Under the pieces are notes generated by a model. It searched no databases. It had not been told where the DNA came from and was given only the letters and a program-made list of their open reading frames with translations. A DNA stretch of 64,000 nucleotides. Source: Maribacter vaceletii (GTDB taxonomy: Bacteria; Bacteroidota; Bacteroidia; Flavobacteriales; Flavobacteriaceae). The position numbers were made by a program, and so were the translations under genes. Below are positions 30,408 to 39,472 of the stretch, one piece after another. The stretch is from the NCBI RefSeq assembly GCF_003634105.1, contig NZ_RBIQ01000007.1, positions 186,001 through 250,000 of the forward strand. Direction: 5' to 3'. How positions within the stretch are numbered: the first letter of the stretch is position 1; the number at the start of each line of letters is the position of its first letter.

Positions 30408-31640
30408 TTAATCTTCTAATTCTTCTTTTAGAATACGAACAACTTCTACAATTGTTTCTTCTTCTAAATCGGTTCTTTTTACCAAATCATTAACATCTTG
30501 CTCTAAAACACTTCTTGCAGTGTCCATACCTATCTTCTTGAATTCTTCAATAATCCAAGCATCTATTTCATCAGAGAACTCTGTTAATTCTACATCTTCT
30601 TCCACTCCTTCACGGAACACATCTATCTCATAACCAGTTAATTGTCCTGCCAATCTAATGTTATGACCGCCTCTACCAATTGCCTTTGAAACTTCTTCCG
30701 GTCTTAAATAAACTTGAGCTGTCATTTTCTCATCATCTAACTTTACAGAAGAAACTCTTGCTGGACTTAATGCTCTTGTAACTAATAATTGCGGATTTGT
30801 TGTAAAATTAATAACATCTATATTCTCGTTACCTAATTCCCTAACAATTCCATGAATACGAGAGCCTTTCATACCTACACAAGCTCCTACCGGATCTATA
30901 CGATCATCATAAGAATCTACAGCAACTTTTGCTTTTTCTCCAGGAATACGAACTGCTTTTTTAACGGTAATTAAACCATCAAAAACTTCTGGTATTTCCT
31001 GAAAAAACAATGCCTCTAAAAACTTAGGAGAGGTTCTAGACATTATAATTGTAGGTTTACTTCCTTTAAGCTCTACACTTTCTATTATACCTCTTACATT
31101 ATCTCCTTTACGAAAGAAATCTGAAGGTATTTGCCTGTCTTTTGGTAAAATTATTTCATTTCCTTCATCATCTAACATAATAATAGCTTTATGTCTAATA
31201 TGATGAACTTCTGCCGTATATATTTCGCCTTCTAAATCTTTAAACTGCTTATATATAGTTGTATTATCATGTTCATGGATTTTAGAAATAAGATTTTGAC
31301 GTAATGCCAAAATTGCTCTTCTTCCTAAATCTATCAATTTTACCTCTTCAGACACATCTTCTCCAACTTCAAAATCTGGCTCAATTTTACGAGCTTCTGC
31401 TAAAGATATTTCTTCATTAGGCTCTTCTACCTCACCATCTTCAACTACTATTCTATTTCTCCAAATTTCTAAATCTCCTTTATCTGGATTAATAATAATA
31501 TCAAAGTTATCATCCGAACCGAATTTCTTTTTCAGAGCATTTCTAAAAACATCCTCTAAAATCGCCATTAGCGTTACTCGGTCTATAAATTTATCATCTT
31601 TAAATTCCGAGAAAGATTCAATCAGCGCAATATTTTCCAT
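30408..31640 (-). CDS. nusA: Transcription termination/antitermination factor NusA
   Basis: 410 residues, shorter than E. coli NusA (495) because the C-terminal acidic repeats are absent, as is usual in Bacteroidota. The N-terminal RNA-polymerase-binding domain begins NIALIESFSEFKDDKFIDRV, the S1 domain is near residues 130-200 (EGEIYTAEVHHIRHKAIIML), and two KH domains follow, including VGACVGMKGSRIHGIVRELG and AIGRGGHNIRLAGQLTGYEI. NusA modulates pausing and intrinsic termination. It lies 13 bases after rimP, and a terminator-like hairpin is found in the operon leader. Confidence 0.96.
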   Translation of the reverse strand: MENIALIESFSEFKDDKFIDRVTLMAILEDVFRNALKKKFGSDDNFDIIINPDKGDLEIWRNRIVVEDGEVEEPNEEISLAEARKIEPDFEVGEDVSEEVKLIDLGRRAILALRQNLISKIHEHDNTTIYKQFKDLEGEIYTAEVHHIRHKAIIMLDDEGNEIILPKDRQIPSDFFRKGDNVRGIIESVELKGSKPTIIMSRTSPKFLEALFFQEIPEVFDGLITVKKAVRIPGEKAKVAVDSYDDRIDPVGACVGMKGSRIHGIVRELGNENIDVINFTTNPQLLVTRALSPARVSSVKLDDEKMTAQVYLRPEEVSKAIGRGGHNIRLAGQLTGYEIDVFREGVEEDVELTEFSDEIDAWIIEEFKKIGMDTARSVLEQDVNDLVKRTDLEEETIVEVVRILKEELED

Positions 31641-31653
31641 TTTTACTTATCTA

Positions 31654-32115
31654 TTAAAATTTTAATACAACTTTTGCTTTCCTAATATCAGAAAAAGGGA
31701 TTTCCATTTTTTTCTGAACTGTAACTTTACCCTTACCAATAGGTTTGGGTTCTCTTGCTTTCCACTCTAAAGTAATAGACTCATCATTTGCAACTGTCAA
31801 ATTACCCTCATAAGAAGTGTTTTCGGTCTCTACCTCTACTTTTCTTCCTATGTTTTTTTTATACTGTCTTGGCATAACAAACGGAGAAGCTGCTCCTGCC
31901 GAAGCTACTTCTAAAGAAAAATCTTCTTCTTCTCTATCCAAATTATGCTCAATTGCTCTACTTACTCTTACACAATCTTTAACTGTAACGCCGTTATCAC
32001 CATCAATAACTACGTTAATTTTATTGTCTAATGTAATTGCTAAATCTATCAAAAAAATAGACTCATCTTCTTGCAAAGCAACCTCTAGCAACTCTTTAAC
32101 TCTATGTTTAAGCAT
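31654..32115 (-). CDS. rimP: Ribosome maturation factor RimP
   Basis: 153 residues from ATG 32115. RimP assists maturation of the 30S subunit. Family text includes DNKINVVIDGDNGVTVKDCV, SRAIEHNLDREEEDFSLEVA and SAGAASPFVMPRQYKKNIGR; the C-terminal Sm-like half ends in IPFSDIRKAKVVLKF. The frame can be opened nine codons upstream from a TTG at 32142, but that codon lies in the loop of a strong hairpin and flavobacterial RimP proteins start close to MLKHRVKELL, so the ATG is preferred. First gene of rimP-nusA-infB. Confidence 0.93.
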   Translation of the reverse strand: MLKHRVKELLEVALQEDESIFLIDLAITLDNKINVVIDGDNGVTVKDCVRVSRAIEHNLDREEEDFSLEVASAGAASPFVMPRQYKKNIGRKVEVETENTSYEGNLTVANDESITLEWKAREPKPIGKGKVTVQKKMEIPFSDIRKAKVVLKF

Positions 32116-32120
32116 AATTT

Positions 32121-32153
32121 TAAGTAATAAAAGAGGGGACAAAATGTCCCCTC
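32121..32153 (-). promoter_or_regulatory. Terminator-like hairpin in the rimP-nusA-infB leader
   Basis: On the minus strand GAGGGGACA (32153-32145), loop TTT, TGTCCCCTC (32141-32133) and then TTTTATTA: a 9-bp, GC-rich perfect stem with a T-tract, oriented with the operon. It ends 17 bases before the rimP ATG. Since the divergent antiporter gene starts at 32350, no minus-strand gene upstream needs terminating here, so attenuation of the operon is the natural suggestion. Confidence 0.7.
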
Positions 32154-32349
32154 ATGAATACTTTACATCCTTTCAGTTTTGCAAATATACAAATAATTTT
32201 ATTTTCCTACACATGCTTAAGACACTAAATTAACATCCTAAAAACAAGTTAACTAGTAAAATATTTTAATCCATCGCTAATTATTGTAAAATTACAATTT
32301 AGAAATACTATTTTTAAACCAACATTAACTAACCATTACATCTAATTTT

Positions 32350-33684
32350 ATGGAAATCTTTTCTTCATACAACCTAATTATAGGAGCCTCTTTAATTGTT
32401 GTCCTTTCATTTTGGTTTAACGGAATTTCTAAAAAAACCAACATCCCATCTGTACTAATGCTAATTGTACTTGGCATAATTTTACAATACGCCTTAAAAT
32501 ATTTTGTTCCTAATTTACCAAATTTTGATGGTGCACTAGAACTTCTTGGTATTGTTGGACTTATTATGATTGTTTTAGAAGCTGCATTAGAATTAGAACT
32601 TAAAAAAAGTAAGATAATCCCCATACTAAAGGCCACCGCCATTGCACTACTAGGTTTAATAGGTTCTGCGTGGGTTGCAGCGCTAATATTACATTATTTT
32701 ATTGAAGATATGACTATGCAATCTGCTTGGCTTTACGCTACGCCACTATCTATACTCTCTAGCGCTATAATTATTCCTAGTGTTAGCGGGCTATCTGAAC
32801 ATAAAAGAGAATTTCATATTTACGAAAGTACTTTTTCTGATATTATGGGGATAATGATGTTCTATTTCTTAATAGGAGGCTTAAATCCTTCTGAAGATTC
32901 CGGGGTTGCAGGTTTTGCTGGCAACATTGCACTAACAATTGCAATTGCATTAATAGCTAGTTATGCCATAATACTTATTTTTCAACGGATAAAAAGTCAA
33001 GCAAAACAATTTTTATTAATTGCTGTTTTATTGCTTTTATATGCTATTGGCAAGAAAATGCACCTTTCTTCTTTACTAATAATTTTAATATTTGGACTTG
33101 TAATAGCAAACGTAAAACTATTCTTTCCTGGAAAAACTAAAGTTTTTCTAGAGAACGAAAAAATACATCAAATATACCATGAATTACATATTATAACCCT
33201 AGAAACTGCCTTTATTGTTCGCACCTTTTTCTTTGTAATCTTTGGAATAACAATTTTTCTTTCTTCTCTATTTAACTTTACAGTAGTATTTGTAAGTTTA
33301 TTAATTATAGCATCTATATACATTATCCGATTTATAATTCTTAAAATATTTTTAGGAAAAGATATTACACCACAACTTTTTATTGCTCCTAGAGGACTTA
33401 TTACGGTTCTTTTGTTTTATAATATACCAAAAGAAGCACAAGTAGCAACTTTTGAATCCGGGATATTACTTTTTGTTATAATAGCCACAAGTTTAGTAAT
33501 GACATGGGCTATGATTAAAGACAAACGGAAAATGAATACTATGCTCGATGAGATTGACGAAGAAATATTAGAAAGAAATGAAGCGGAAGACATTCTTAAT
33601 AATTTAGATGAACACCAAGAAGAACTTCCAGAAAAAGACAATTCTTTTAGAGCAACAGAAGGAGACCCTCCAAAAGAAAATTAA
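32350..33684 (+). CDS. Cation:proton antiporter (CPA family membrane protein)
   Basis: 444 residues, about twelve hydrophobic helices through residue 390, then a hydrophilic, acidic C-terminal tail of about 50 residues (EEILERNEAEDILNNLDEHQ). Sequence features of monovalent cation/H+ antiporters are visible: FWFNGISKKTNIPSVLMLIV near the start, the repeated LELLGIVGLIMIVLEAALEL region, ATPLSILSSAIIIPSVSGLS, and APRGLITVLLFYNIPKEAQV near residue 345. It likely exchanges Na+ or K+ for protons in the inner membrane; the exact ion cannot be read. The methyltransferase gene starts 16 bases downstream, so the two are probably co-transcribed. Confidence 0.85.
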   Translation: MEIFSSYNLIIGASLIVVLSFWFNGISKKTNIPSVLMLIVLGIILQYALKYFVPNLPNFDGALELLGIVGLIMIVLEAALELELKKSKIIPILKATAIALLGLIGSAWVAALILHYFIEDMTMQSAWLYATPLSILSSAIIIPSVSGLSEHKREFHIYESTFSDIMGIMMFYFLIGGLNPSEDSGVAGFAGNIALTIAIALIASYAIILIFQRIKSQAKQFLLIAVLLLLYAIGKKMHLSSLLIILIFGLVIANVKLFFPGKTKVFLENEKIHQIYHELHIITLETAFIVRTFFFVIFGITIFLSSLFNFTVVFVSLLIIASIYIIRFIILKIFLGKDITPQLFIAPRGLITVLLFYNIPKEAQVATFESGILLFVIIATSLVMTWAMIKDKRKMNTMLDEIDEEILERNEAEDILNNLDEHQEELPEKDNSFRATEGDPPKEN

Positions 33685-33700
33685 ATAGCTATTATTTTAG

Positions 33701-34162
33701 ATGCAACCTAACAATTTTACAACAACCTTTTTTGGCATAGGTATTCAGAACGGGAAAACACCTGAAAACTTAGGCGTTTTATGGCGCACTGCTCAAAACT
33801 TAGGAGCTAGTTTTATTTTTACTATCGGAAAACGATATGCCAATCAAGCATGCGACACCCATAATGCAGTAAAATCACTTCCCTACTACCACTATAAAGA
33901 TTTTGATGATTTTTTTGAACACCTACCAAAAGGAGTACGCATTGTTGGCGTAGAAAAAACCAAAAATGCAGTAAACCTAGAAACCTTTTCTCATCCTAAA
34001 CGTTGTGTTTACTTATTAGGTGCAGAAGATAATGGCCTAACTATTGAAGCCATGGAACGTTGTCATTTTTTAATTCAATTTGATTCAGAATTTAGCTTAA
34101 ACGTAGCTGTAGCAGGAAGCATAGTGCTCTATGATAGAAGCAGAAACAAACCTATGCAGTAA
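33701..34162 (+). CDS. SPOUT-family RNA 2'-O-methyltransferase (TrmH/SpoU-like)
   Basis: 153 residues, only the catalytic SPOUT knot without an N-terminal RNA-binding extension. Motif 1 is NLGVLWRTAQNLGASFIFTI near residue 23, motif 2 YLLGAEDNGLTIEAMERCHF near residue 108, motif 3 SLNVAVAGSIVLYDRSRN near the C-terminus. These proteins methylate a ribose 2'-OH in tRNA or rRNA with S-adenosylmethionine, binding it in a trefoil knot. Length and motifs fit tRNA methyltransferases such as TrmL or TrmH; the target cannot be assigned. It shares a transcript with the antiporter, ending at a strong bidirectional terminator. Confidence 0.85.
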   Translation: MQPNNFTTTFFGIGIQNGKTPENLGVLWRTAQNLGASFIFTIGKRYANQACDTHNAVKSLPYYHYKDFDDFFEHLPKGVRIVGVEKTKNAVNLETFSHPKRCVYLLGAEDNGLTIEAMERCHFLIQFDSEFSLNVAVAGSIVLYDRSRNKPMQ

Positions 34163-34179
34163 AATCCCTATAAAAACAA

Positions 34180-34208
34180 AAATCCTAACATCTAGGATGT
34201 TAGGATTT
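34180..34208. terminator. Bidirectional terminator between methyltransferase gene and tRNA-Gln
   Basis: Stem AAATCCTAACATC (34180-34192) with GATGTTAGGATTT (34196-34208), 13 bp, loop TAG. Minus-strand transcription leaving tRNA-Gln meets a T-rich run (TTTTTGTTTTTAT) after the stem. On the plus strand the run is shorter. Confidence 0.85.
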
Positions 34209-34224
34209 AATCTTAAACTTTAAG

Positions 34225-34296
34225 TTGGCCCACAAGGACTCGAACCTTGAATGACGGTACCAAAAACCGGAGTGTTGCCAATTACACCATGGGCCA
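34225..34296 (-). tRNA. tRNA-Gln (anticodon TTG)
   Basis: Minus strand, 72 bases without encoded CCA. The acceptor stem is TGGCCCA with TGGGCCA and discriminator A. D-stem GTG/CAC, anticodon stem CCGGT/ACCGT with loop TTTTGGT giving anticodon TTG, T-arm CAAGG-TTCGAGT-CCTTG. The first base pair of the anticodon stem is a C-T mismatch. It lies between plus-strand genes. Confidence 0.95.
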
Positions 34297-34409
34297 ATAA
34301 TCATTAAGAGCGTGCAAATTTAAAACAAACTTTCATTTGCACAAGCATTTTTTAAATAATAATTTAAAAAATACATAAAAAGCCTGTTAAGGTTTATAAA
34401 AATTATTCC

Positions 34410-34437
34410 TTTGTATCTATATTAATTAGTAAATTCG
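34410..34437 (+). promoter_or_regulatory. Possible promoter of the GT117/DUF2723 gene
   Basis: TTTG (34410-34413), 16-base spacer, TAAATTCG (34430-34437). The -7 has one mismatch to TAnnTTTG and the spacer is slightly short for the consensus. It lies 24 bases before the ATG. Confidence 0.35.
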
Positions 34438-34461
34438 CCATCAGGTAAAACTTAGAATTAC

Positions 34462-37400
34462 ATGTTTTCTAAAAACTTCAAAAAATGGGACACCATCTTA
34501 GGATGGGTAGTTTTCTCCATAGCACTTATTACATATTTTTTAACTGTAGAACCTACAAGTAGTTTCTGGGACGCAGGAGAGTATATAGCCACATCTGCTA
34601 AACTACAGGTTGGTCACCCTCCAGGAGCTCCATTATTACAAATGATAGGTGCTTTCTTTGCAATGTTTGCATTTGAGCCAGAACAAGTAGCTCGTATGGT
34701 AAACTTTGTATCTGGTGTATCTAGTGCCTTTACCATATTATTTATGTTTTGGACCATTACTAATTTAACTAGAAAACTAATAAACCCAGATAAGAAATTT
34801 ACCAACAGCAAAGCTATTGCTGTTTTAGGAAGTGGTGTAGTTGGCGCTTTAACTTTTACGTATTCTGATAGTTTTTGGTTTAATGCTGTAGAGACAGAGG
34901 TTTACTCAATGGCAAGCTTCATAATGGCAGTATTATTATGGATGGGGCTTAAATGGACTGATGATTTAGAAAATCCCAGAGGAAACAAATGGATTATCCT
35001 CATTTCTTTTGTAGTAGGGCTTACCTTCGGAATACAATTTATGGGCTTTTTGGCCATACCTTCTATAGGGTTACTTTACTATTTTAAGAAATACAAAAAA
35101 ACCACTGTAAAAAACTTTCTTATTGCCAATGTGGTTGTTATTGCCATTTTAATGTTGGTATATAAATTTTCTTTAACCTATGTTCTAAAAGTTTTTGGTT
35201 GGGGAGAAGTTTTCTTTGTAAACAATTTAGGCTTACCATTTAACTCTGGCTCTATAATTATTGGAATATTATTTATTGGGGCTTTCTATTTTGGATTAAA
35301 TTACACTAGAAAAAACAACTTTAAAACAGCAAACACCTTAGTTTTATGTCTTTTATTTTTATTCCTAGGGTTTTCTTCTTGGTTAATGCTACCTATTAGA
35401 GCTAATGCAAATGTTGTTATTAATGAAAATAATCCATCAGACGCTAGATCCTTATTAGCATATTACAACAGGGAGCAATACCCAGGCGTAGACAGTCCAT
35501 TTTTTGGAGGTTATTATTCTGATGCTTTTGCAGAAGCTGGCCCGGAAAGAGATGAAAAACCAAAATATGAAAAAGATTACACTTTAGGTAAATACGTAAT
35601 TGTAAATCATTATAAAAATGCATTACCTGGACCTAATGAAAAACATGTAGGTTTTTTACCTAGAATGTGGAGCACACAACATACCGAAAATTATATGCGT
35701 TATTTTGGACCGTTAGATTTTAAAATGACCCAATCTAATGATGAATTAAGAAAAGCCGTAAGTCAGGTTAAAGAAGGATTAAGAACTGGCGAGATAGACA
35801 CAGAACAATATATTAGCTTCCTAAGAAGGTTTAGTGAATATATAGAAGTACAACCACCAAGTGTTTGGCAAAACATTAAATACATGATAGAGTTTCAATT
35901 TAACTACATGTATACACGCTACTTTATGTGGAATTTTGTTGGCAAACAAAATGATATTCAAGGTAGATATAATGAAAATGGGAATTGGATTAGTGGTTTT
36001 ACCCCTATAGATAGCTGGCGCCTAGGAAGTCAAGAAAACCTGCCTTCTGATGTTTTAAATAACAAAGGAAGAAACACGTATTTCTTTTTACCTTTAATTC
36101 TTGGAATAATAGGTTTGTTCTTTCAAATTTCTAAAAACCCAAAACACTTCTGGGCGTTATTAGTATTTTTCTTATTTACTGGTTTAGCCATTCAATTTTA
36201 TACAAATCCGTATATATTTCAACCCAGAGAAAGAGATTACTCCCTTGTAGGGTCTTTTTATATTTTTGCCATTTGGGTAGGCATTGGCGTATACGCATTG
36301 TTCTTTGAACTTAAAAAATTCATAACTCCAAAAGTTTTAGCCCCAGCAATAACTATTATATGCCTTTTAGCAGTACCCACATTAATGGCATATCAAAACT
36401 GGGACGACCATGATCGTTCCGGAAAGTTCACCGCAAATTCATCGGCCAAAGCATATTTAGATTCTTGTCAAAAAGATGCTGGAGCAATATTATTTACTAT
36501 TGGAGATAACGATACATTTCCACTATGGTATGCACAAGAAATAGAAAAATACCGTACCGATGTTCGTATTATATGTACAAGCCTTTTTGAAACAGATTGG
36601 TATGTAGACCAAATGAAGAGAAAAGCATATGATAGTGATGCCATACCATCACAAATTACACACAACAAATACCGTTGGGGGTCTAGAGATGTTTTATACC
36701 ACCAAAGCATGACAGAAAACAGGTGGTCTATAAATGATTTTATAAACTGGATAGATAGTGACAAACCACGCACTAAACTAAAATACATTTTACAACAACA
36801 AGGCGGAGACCTTAGTGCTTATTCTGAAAATACACAGAATATGGTGTATTATCCAACTAATAAAATACGCATCCCTGTAAACAAAAAAAATGTTCTTGAA
36901 AACGGACTGGTAAAAGAAAAAGACACTGCTTTAATAGTAGACTATATTGATATAGATTTACCTTCTGCTATTACTAAAAAGAGCATGATGATGTTAGATA
37001 TTCTAGCTAATAACGACTGGAAAAGACCTATATATTTTTCTGGAGGAAGTTTTGATGATGCTGAATTTATATGGATGAAAGATTATTTACAATTAGATGG
37101 TCTTGCCTACAAATTAGTTCCTATTAAAACAGAAAGAAAAAATTCTTTTGATATGGGACGCATAGATACCGATTTAATGTATTCTATAGTAAAAGGTTGG
37201 GACTGGGGAAATTCTGGCGCAGATATTTATCATGACACACAAACAAGAATACAAGGCTTATCTTTTAGAGGCAATTTAGCACGACTTACTGAGGCTTTAC
37301 TACAAGAAAATAAGATTGACAAAGCAAAGGAAATAATAGACCTTTCTATTACGCAGATGCCGGTAGATTATTTTGGATATTATACTTTTGTAGAACCTTT

Positions 37401-37770
37401 TGTAGATGGTTATTACAAAGTAGGCGAAACAACAAAAGCAAGAGATTTATTTAACAAGCTAAAAACCAAATACCAAGAACGTTTAGATTATTATGCTGGC
37501 ACTACCCTAGATGAACAATACAGTAAGATTGATGAAATCATAACGGATATGGAAGCTTATAGAAGAAATATAGATATTCTTATATCTAATAACGATCGCG
37601 AGATGGCCGAAAAAGAAACGCTAATATTTAATGAATATATAGATAAGTTTCAGCATTTTTATAAAGATGAAATAGTAGAAGAACCTATTATAGAGACTAA
37701 CACAACTAACCCTGATTTAAAAGATACTGTACAAATAAAAGATACTACTTTACAAACCGTTAGCGAATAA
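34462..37770 (+). CDS. Large membrane protein of the DUF2723 / glycosyltransferase 117 family
   Basis: 1102 residues. The N-terminal half has about a dozen hydrophobic helices and the family signatures FWDAGEYIATSAKLQVGHPP, GAPLLQMIGAFFAMF and FTYSDSFWFNAVETEVYSMA. A central region lies near residues 300-520 (NPSDARSLLAYYNREQYPG). The soluble C-terminal half contains GAILFTIGDNDTFPLWYAQE, DILANNDWKRPIYFSGG and a helical tail. The fold is GT-C-like, distantly related to protein O-mannosyltransferases, and the family is assigned by databases as GT117; the sugar donor and acceptor are not known to me. Bacteroidota O-glycosylate many exported proteins, which makes periplasmic glycosylation a plausible role. 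Monocistronic, with its own terminator at 37801. Confidence 0.85.
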   Translation: MFSKNFKKWDTILGWVVFSIALITYFLTVEPTSSFWDAGEYIATSAKLQVGHPPGAPLLQMIGAFFAMFAFEPEQVARMVNFVSGVSSAFTILFMFWTITNLTRKLINPDKKFTNSKAIAVLGSGVVGALTFTYSDSFWFNAVETEVYSMASFIMAVLLWMGLKWTDDLENPRGNKWIILISFVVGLTFGIQFMGFLAIPSIGLLYYFKKYKKTTVKNFLIANVVVIAILMLVYKFSLTYVLKVFGWGEVFFVNNLGLPFNSGSIIIGILFIGAFYFGLNYTRKNNFKTANTLVLCLLFLFLGFSSWLMLPIRANANVVINENNPSDARSLLAYYNREQYPGVDSPFFGGYYSDAFAEAGPERDEKPKYEKDYTLGKYVIVNHYKNALPGPNEKHVGFLPRMWSTQHTENYMRYFGPLDFKMTQSNDELRKAVSQVKEGLRTGEIDTEQYISFLRRFSEYIEVQPPSVWQNIKYMIEFQFNYMYTRYFMWNFVGKQNDIQGRYNENGNWISGFTPIDSWRLGSQENLPSDVLNNKGRNTYFFLPLILGIIGLFFQISKNPKHFWALLVFFLFTGLAIQFYTNPYIFQPRERDYSLVGSFYIFAIWVGIGVYALFFELKKFITPKVLAPAITIICLLAVPTLMAYQNWDDHDRSGKFTANSSAKAYLDSCQKDAGAILFTIGDNDTFPLWYAQEIEKYRTDVRIICTSLFETDWYVDQMKRKAYDSDAIPSQITHNKYRWGSRDVLYHQSMTENRWSINDFINWIDSDKPRTKLKYILQQQGGDLSAYSENTQNMVYYPTNKIRIPVNKKNVLENGLVKEKDTALIVDYIDIDLPSAITKKSMMMLDILANNDWKRPIYFSGGSFDDAEFIWMKDYLQLDGLAYKLVPIKTERKNSFDMGRIDTDLMYSIVKGWDWGNSGADIYHDTQTRIQGLSFRGNLARLTEALLQENKIDKAKEIIDLSITQMPVDYFGYYTFVEPFVDGYYKVGETTKARDLFNKLKTKYQERLDYYAGTTLDEQYSKIDEIITDMEAYRRNIDILISNNDREMAEKETLIFNEYIDKFQHFYKDEIVEEPIIETNTTNPDLKDTVQIKDTTLQTVSE

Positions 37771-37800
37771 CTAATGTTTTACTCTTAAACAAAAGCGCAA

Positions 37801-37837
37801 AAAAAAGCAAGGTGTACATGCACCTTGTTTTTGTTTT
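37801..37837 (+). terminator. Terminator after the GT117/DUF2723 gene
   Basis: Stem CAAGGTG (37808-37814) with CACCTTG (37821-37827), loop TACATG, A-run on the 5' side and TTTTTGTTTTT on the 3' side. It can serve both this gene and the convergent thioredoxin-fold gene. Confidence 0.8.
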
Positions 37838-37853
37838 TAATAAATAGAAGAAT

Positions 37854-38150
37854 TTATAAATACTCGTTTAAAATACCAATAAGTGTATTGGCATCTTGCT
37901 CACCACTTTGTCGCCAAACCATTTCTCCTTTTTTGTATATCATTAAAGTAGGCAAGCCTTTTACTCTTAAAGCCTGAGCCAGCTCTTTATTCTTATCTAC
38001 ATCAATTTTTATAACCTTTCCCTTATCTCCTAAGGCAGCGGCCACATCTCTTAAAATAGCATGCATGGCAGTAGATTGATCATTCCATTCTGCGTAAAAA
38101 TCAAGCAGTACGGGAACGTTTAAATCTATTAATTCACCAAATTTAGACAT
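37854..38150 (-). CDS. Thioredoxin-fold protein without active-site cysteines
   Basis: 98 residues, the length of thioredoxin, with the thioredoxin pattern VPVLLDFYAEW near residue 13, VIKIDVDKNKELAQALRVKG, the cis-proline segment GLPTLMIYKKGEMVWRQSGE and a C-terminal helix. Where thioredoxins have WCGPC the sequence reads WNDQSTAM, and no cysteine occurs anywhere in the protein. It therefore cannot do dithiol-disulfide exchange and may act as a binding or chaperone-like module. No signal peptide is present, so it is cytoplasmic. It lies beside a metallophosphoesterase on the same strand (92 bases apart) and close to polA. Confidence 0.85.
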   Translation of the reverse strand: MSKFGELIDLNVPVLLDFYAEWNDQSTAMHAILRDVAAALGDKGKVIKIDVDKNKELAQALRVKGLPTLMIYKKGEMVWRQSGEQDANTLIGILNEYL

Positions 38151-38242
38151 ATGTTTAACTTTGCATTATTAGCCAAATGTAATAAAAAATGTTAAAATAC
38201 AGCTAATACATAGGCATTTGCAAGCTACACAATAGGTTAAAT

Positions 38243-39472
38243 TCATGTTAACTTTTTCTTCTTTAAGGTTATTACTGTGATTTCTGGCCATATTCCTACC
38301 CTACCTGGGTATCCTAAAAATCCAAACCCACGGTTTACATTTATGAACTGCCCCATTTCTTTATAAATTCCTGCCCAATATGTATAACGCCACTTTACCG
38401 GACTCCATTTTATCCATCCAGGAATCTCAATTCCAAACTGCATACCGTGAGTATGCCCACTTAAAGTTAAATGATAATGGTAAGGGTCTTTTATAACTTT
38501 TTGCTCCCAATGCGATGGGTCATGACTTAGTAATATTTTAAAATCGTCATTATTAATTTTTGAAGCAGCCTTATGTAAATCACCCGCTTTTTTAAATCCA
38601 CCTTTCCCCCAATTTTCAACTCCTACTAAAGCTATTTTATCCTCACCTTTAGTTATATATTCACTATCATTCAACAAAAGATGAAAACCCATTTCCTTTT
38701 GTATTTTTTTTAAATCCTTAAGATTTTCTTTTTTAGCTTCATCAGAAGGCCACTGTATATAGTCTCCATAATCATGATTTCCTAAAACCGAAAACTTTCC
38801 ATCTTTAGCTTCCAAAGTAGAAAAAAGGTCTTTCCAAGGATACATTTCCTCTGCTTTATTATTTACCATATCCCCCGTAAACAATAAAACATCACTTTTC
38901 TGCTCATTAATTAAGTTTATAGCATATTCAATCTTTTCACGATTATCAAAACTTCCACTATGAACATCGGATATTTGAGTAATTTGATAGCCATTAAAAG
39001 AATCTGGCAAATCATCATACTCTAAATCGTACTTTAAAACTTTAAAGTTATATTTTCCTTTATACATTCCATAAAGTAATGCCCCAAAAGGAATTGCTGC
39101 TATACCTAATGCTAGTGTGCTTATAAACTTACGCCTATCGGGCATATTAAACACTTTAGCTTCTCCAAAAAACTTATTATAAATAGCAATTAAAAAACGA
39201 AAAATATCTTCAGAAAACAGAAAAATAACTGTCACTAGTTTAAACACCAATAGAATCACAAAAAAACTAAAAGCATATGTTTTTACCCTAGTTAAAGTCC
39301 CACCAGAACCCTCTACAATTACAAACTGATATAAAAAATTAAGCAACACCAATACAGACAAACCAATATACAGATAAACTATCCATGGATTTTTTGTTAT
39401 AGTTTTAAAGCCCTGTACAACATATAATCCTAAAATTAAATAGAGTAATGTAAATAGTACTATACGAATCAT
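38243..39472 (-). CDS. Membrane-anchored metallophosphoesterase
   Basis: 409 residues. Residues 1-150 hold about four hydrophobic helices; residues 155-405 are a calcineurin-like phosphoesterase domain. The metal-binding motifs are complete: ITQISDVHSGSFDN (D-x-H), LLFTGDMVNNKAEE (GD), SVLGNHDYGDY (GNHD), ILLSHDPSHWE (H) and LTLSGHTHGMQFGIEI (GHTH). The arrangement matches YaeI/YkuE-type phosphodiesterases in which the domain is tethered to the membrane; lipid-phosphate substrates have been proposed for relatives. It is divergent from polA, and the 307 bases between contain their promoters. Confidence 0.88.
   Translation of the reverse strand: MIRIVLFTLLYLILGLYVVQGFKTITKNPWIVYLYIGLSVLVLLNFLYQFVIVEGSGGTLTRVKTYAFSFFVILLVFKLVTVIFLFSEDIFRFLIAIYNKFFGEAKVFNMPDRRKFISTLALGIAAIPFGALLYGMYKGKYNFKVLKYDLEYDDLPDSFNGYQITQISDVHSGSFDNREKIEYAINLINEQKSDVLLFTGDMVNNKAEEMYPWKDLFSTLEAKDGKFSVLGNHDYGDYIQWPSDEAKKENLKDLKKIQKEMGFHLLLNDSEYITKGEDKIALVGVENWGKGGFKKAGDLHKAASKINNDDFKILLSHDPSHWEQKVIKDPYHYHLTLSGHTHGMQFGIEIPGWIKWSPVKWRYTYWAGIYKEMGQFINVNRGFGFLGYPGRVGIWPEITVITLKKKKLT

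Noticed and set aside
32116-32142. Upstream TTG start of rimP
   Set aside because: It falls in the loop of the leader hairpin and adds residues absent from relatives; ATG 32115 fits the family.
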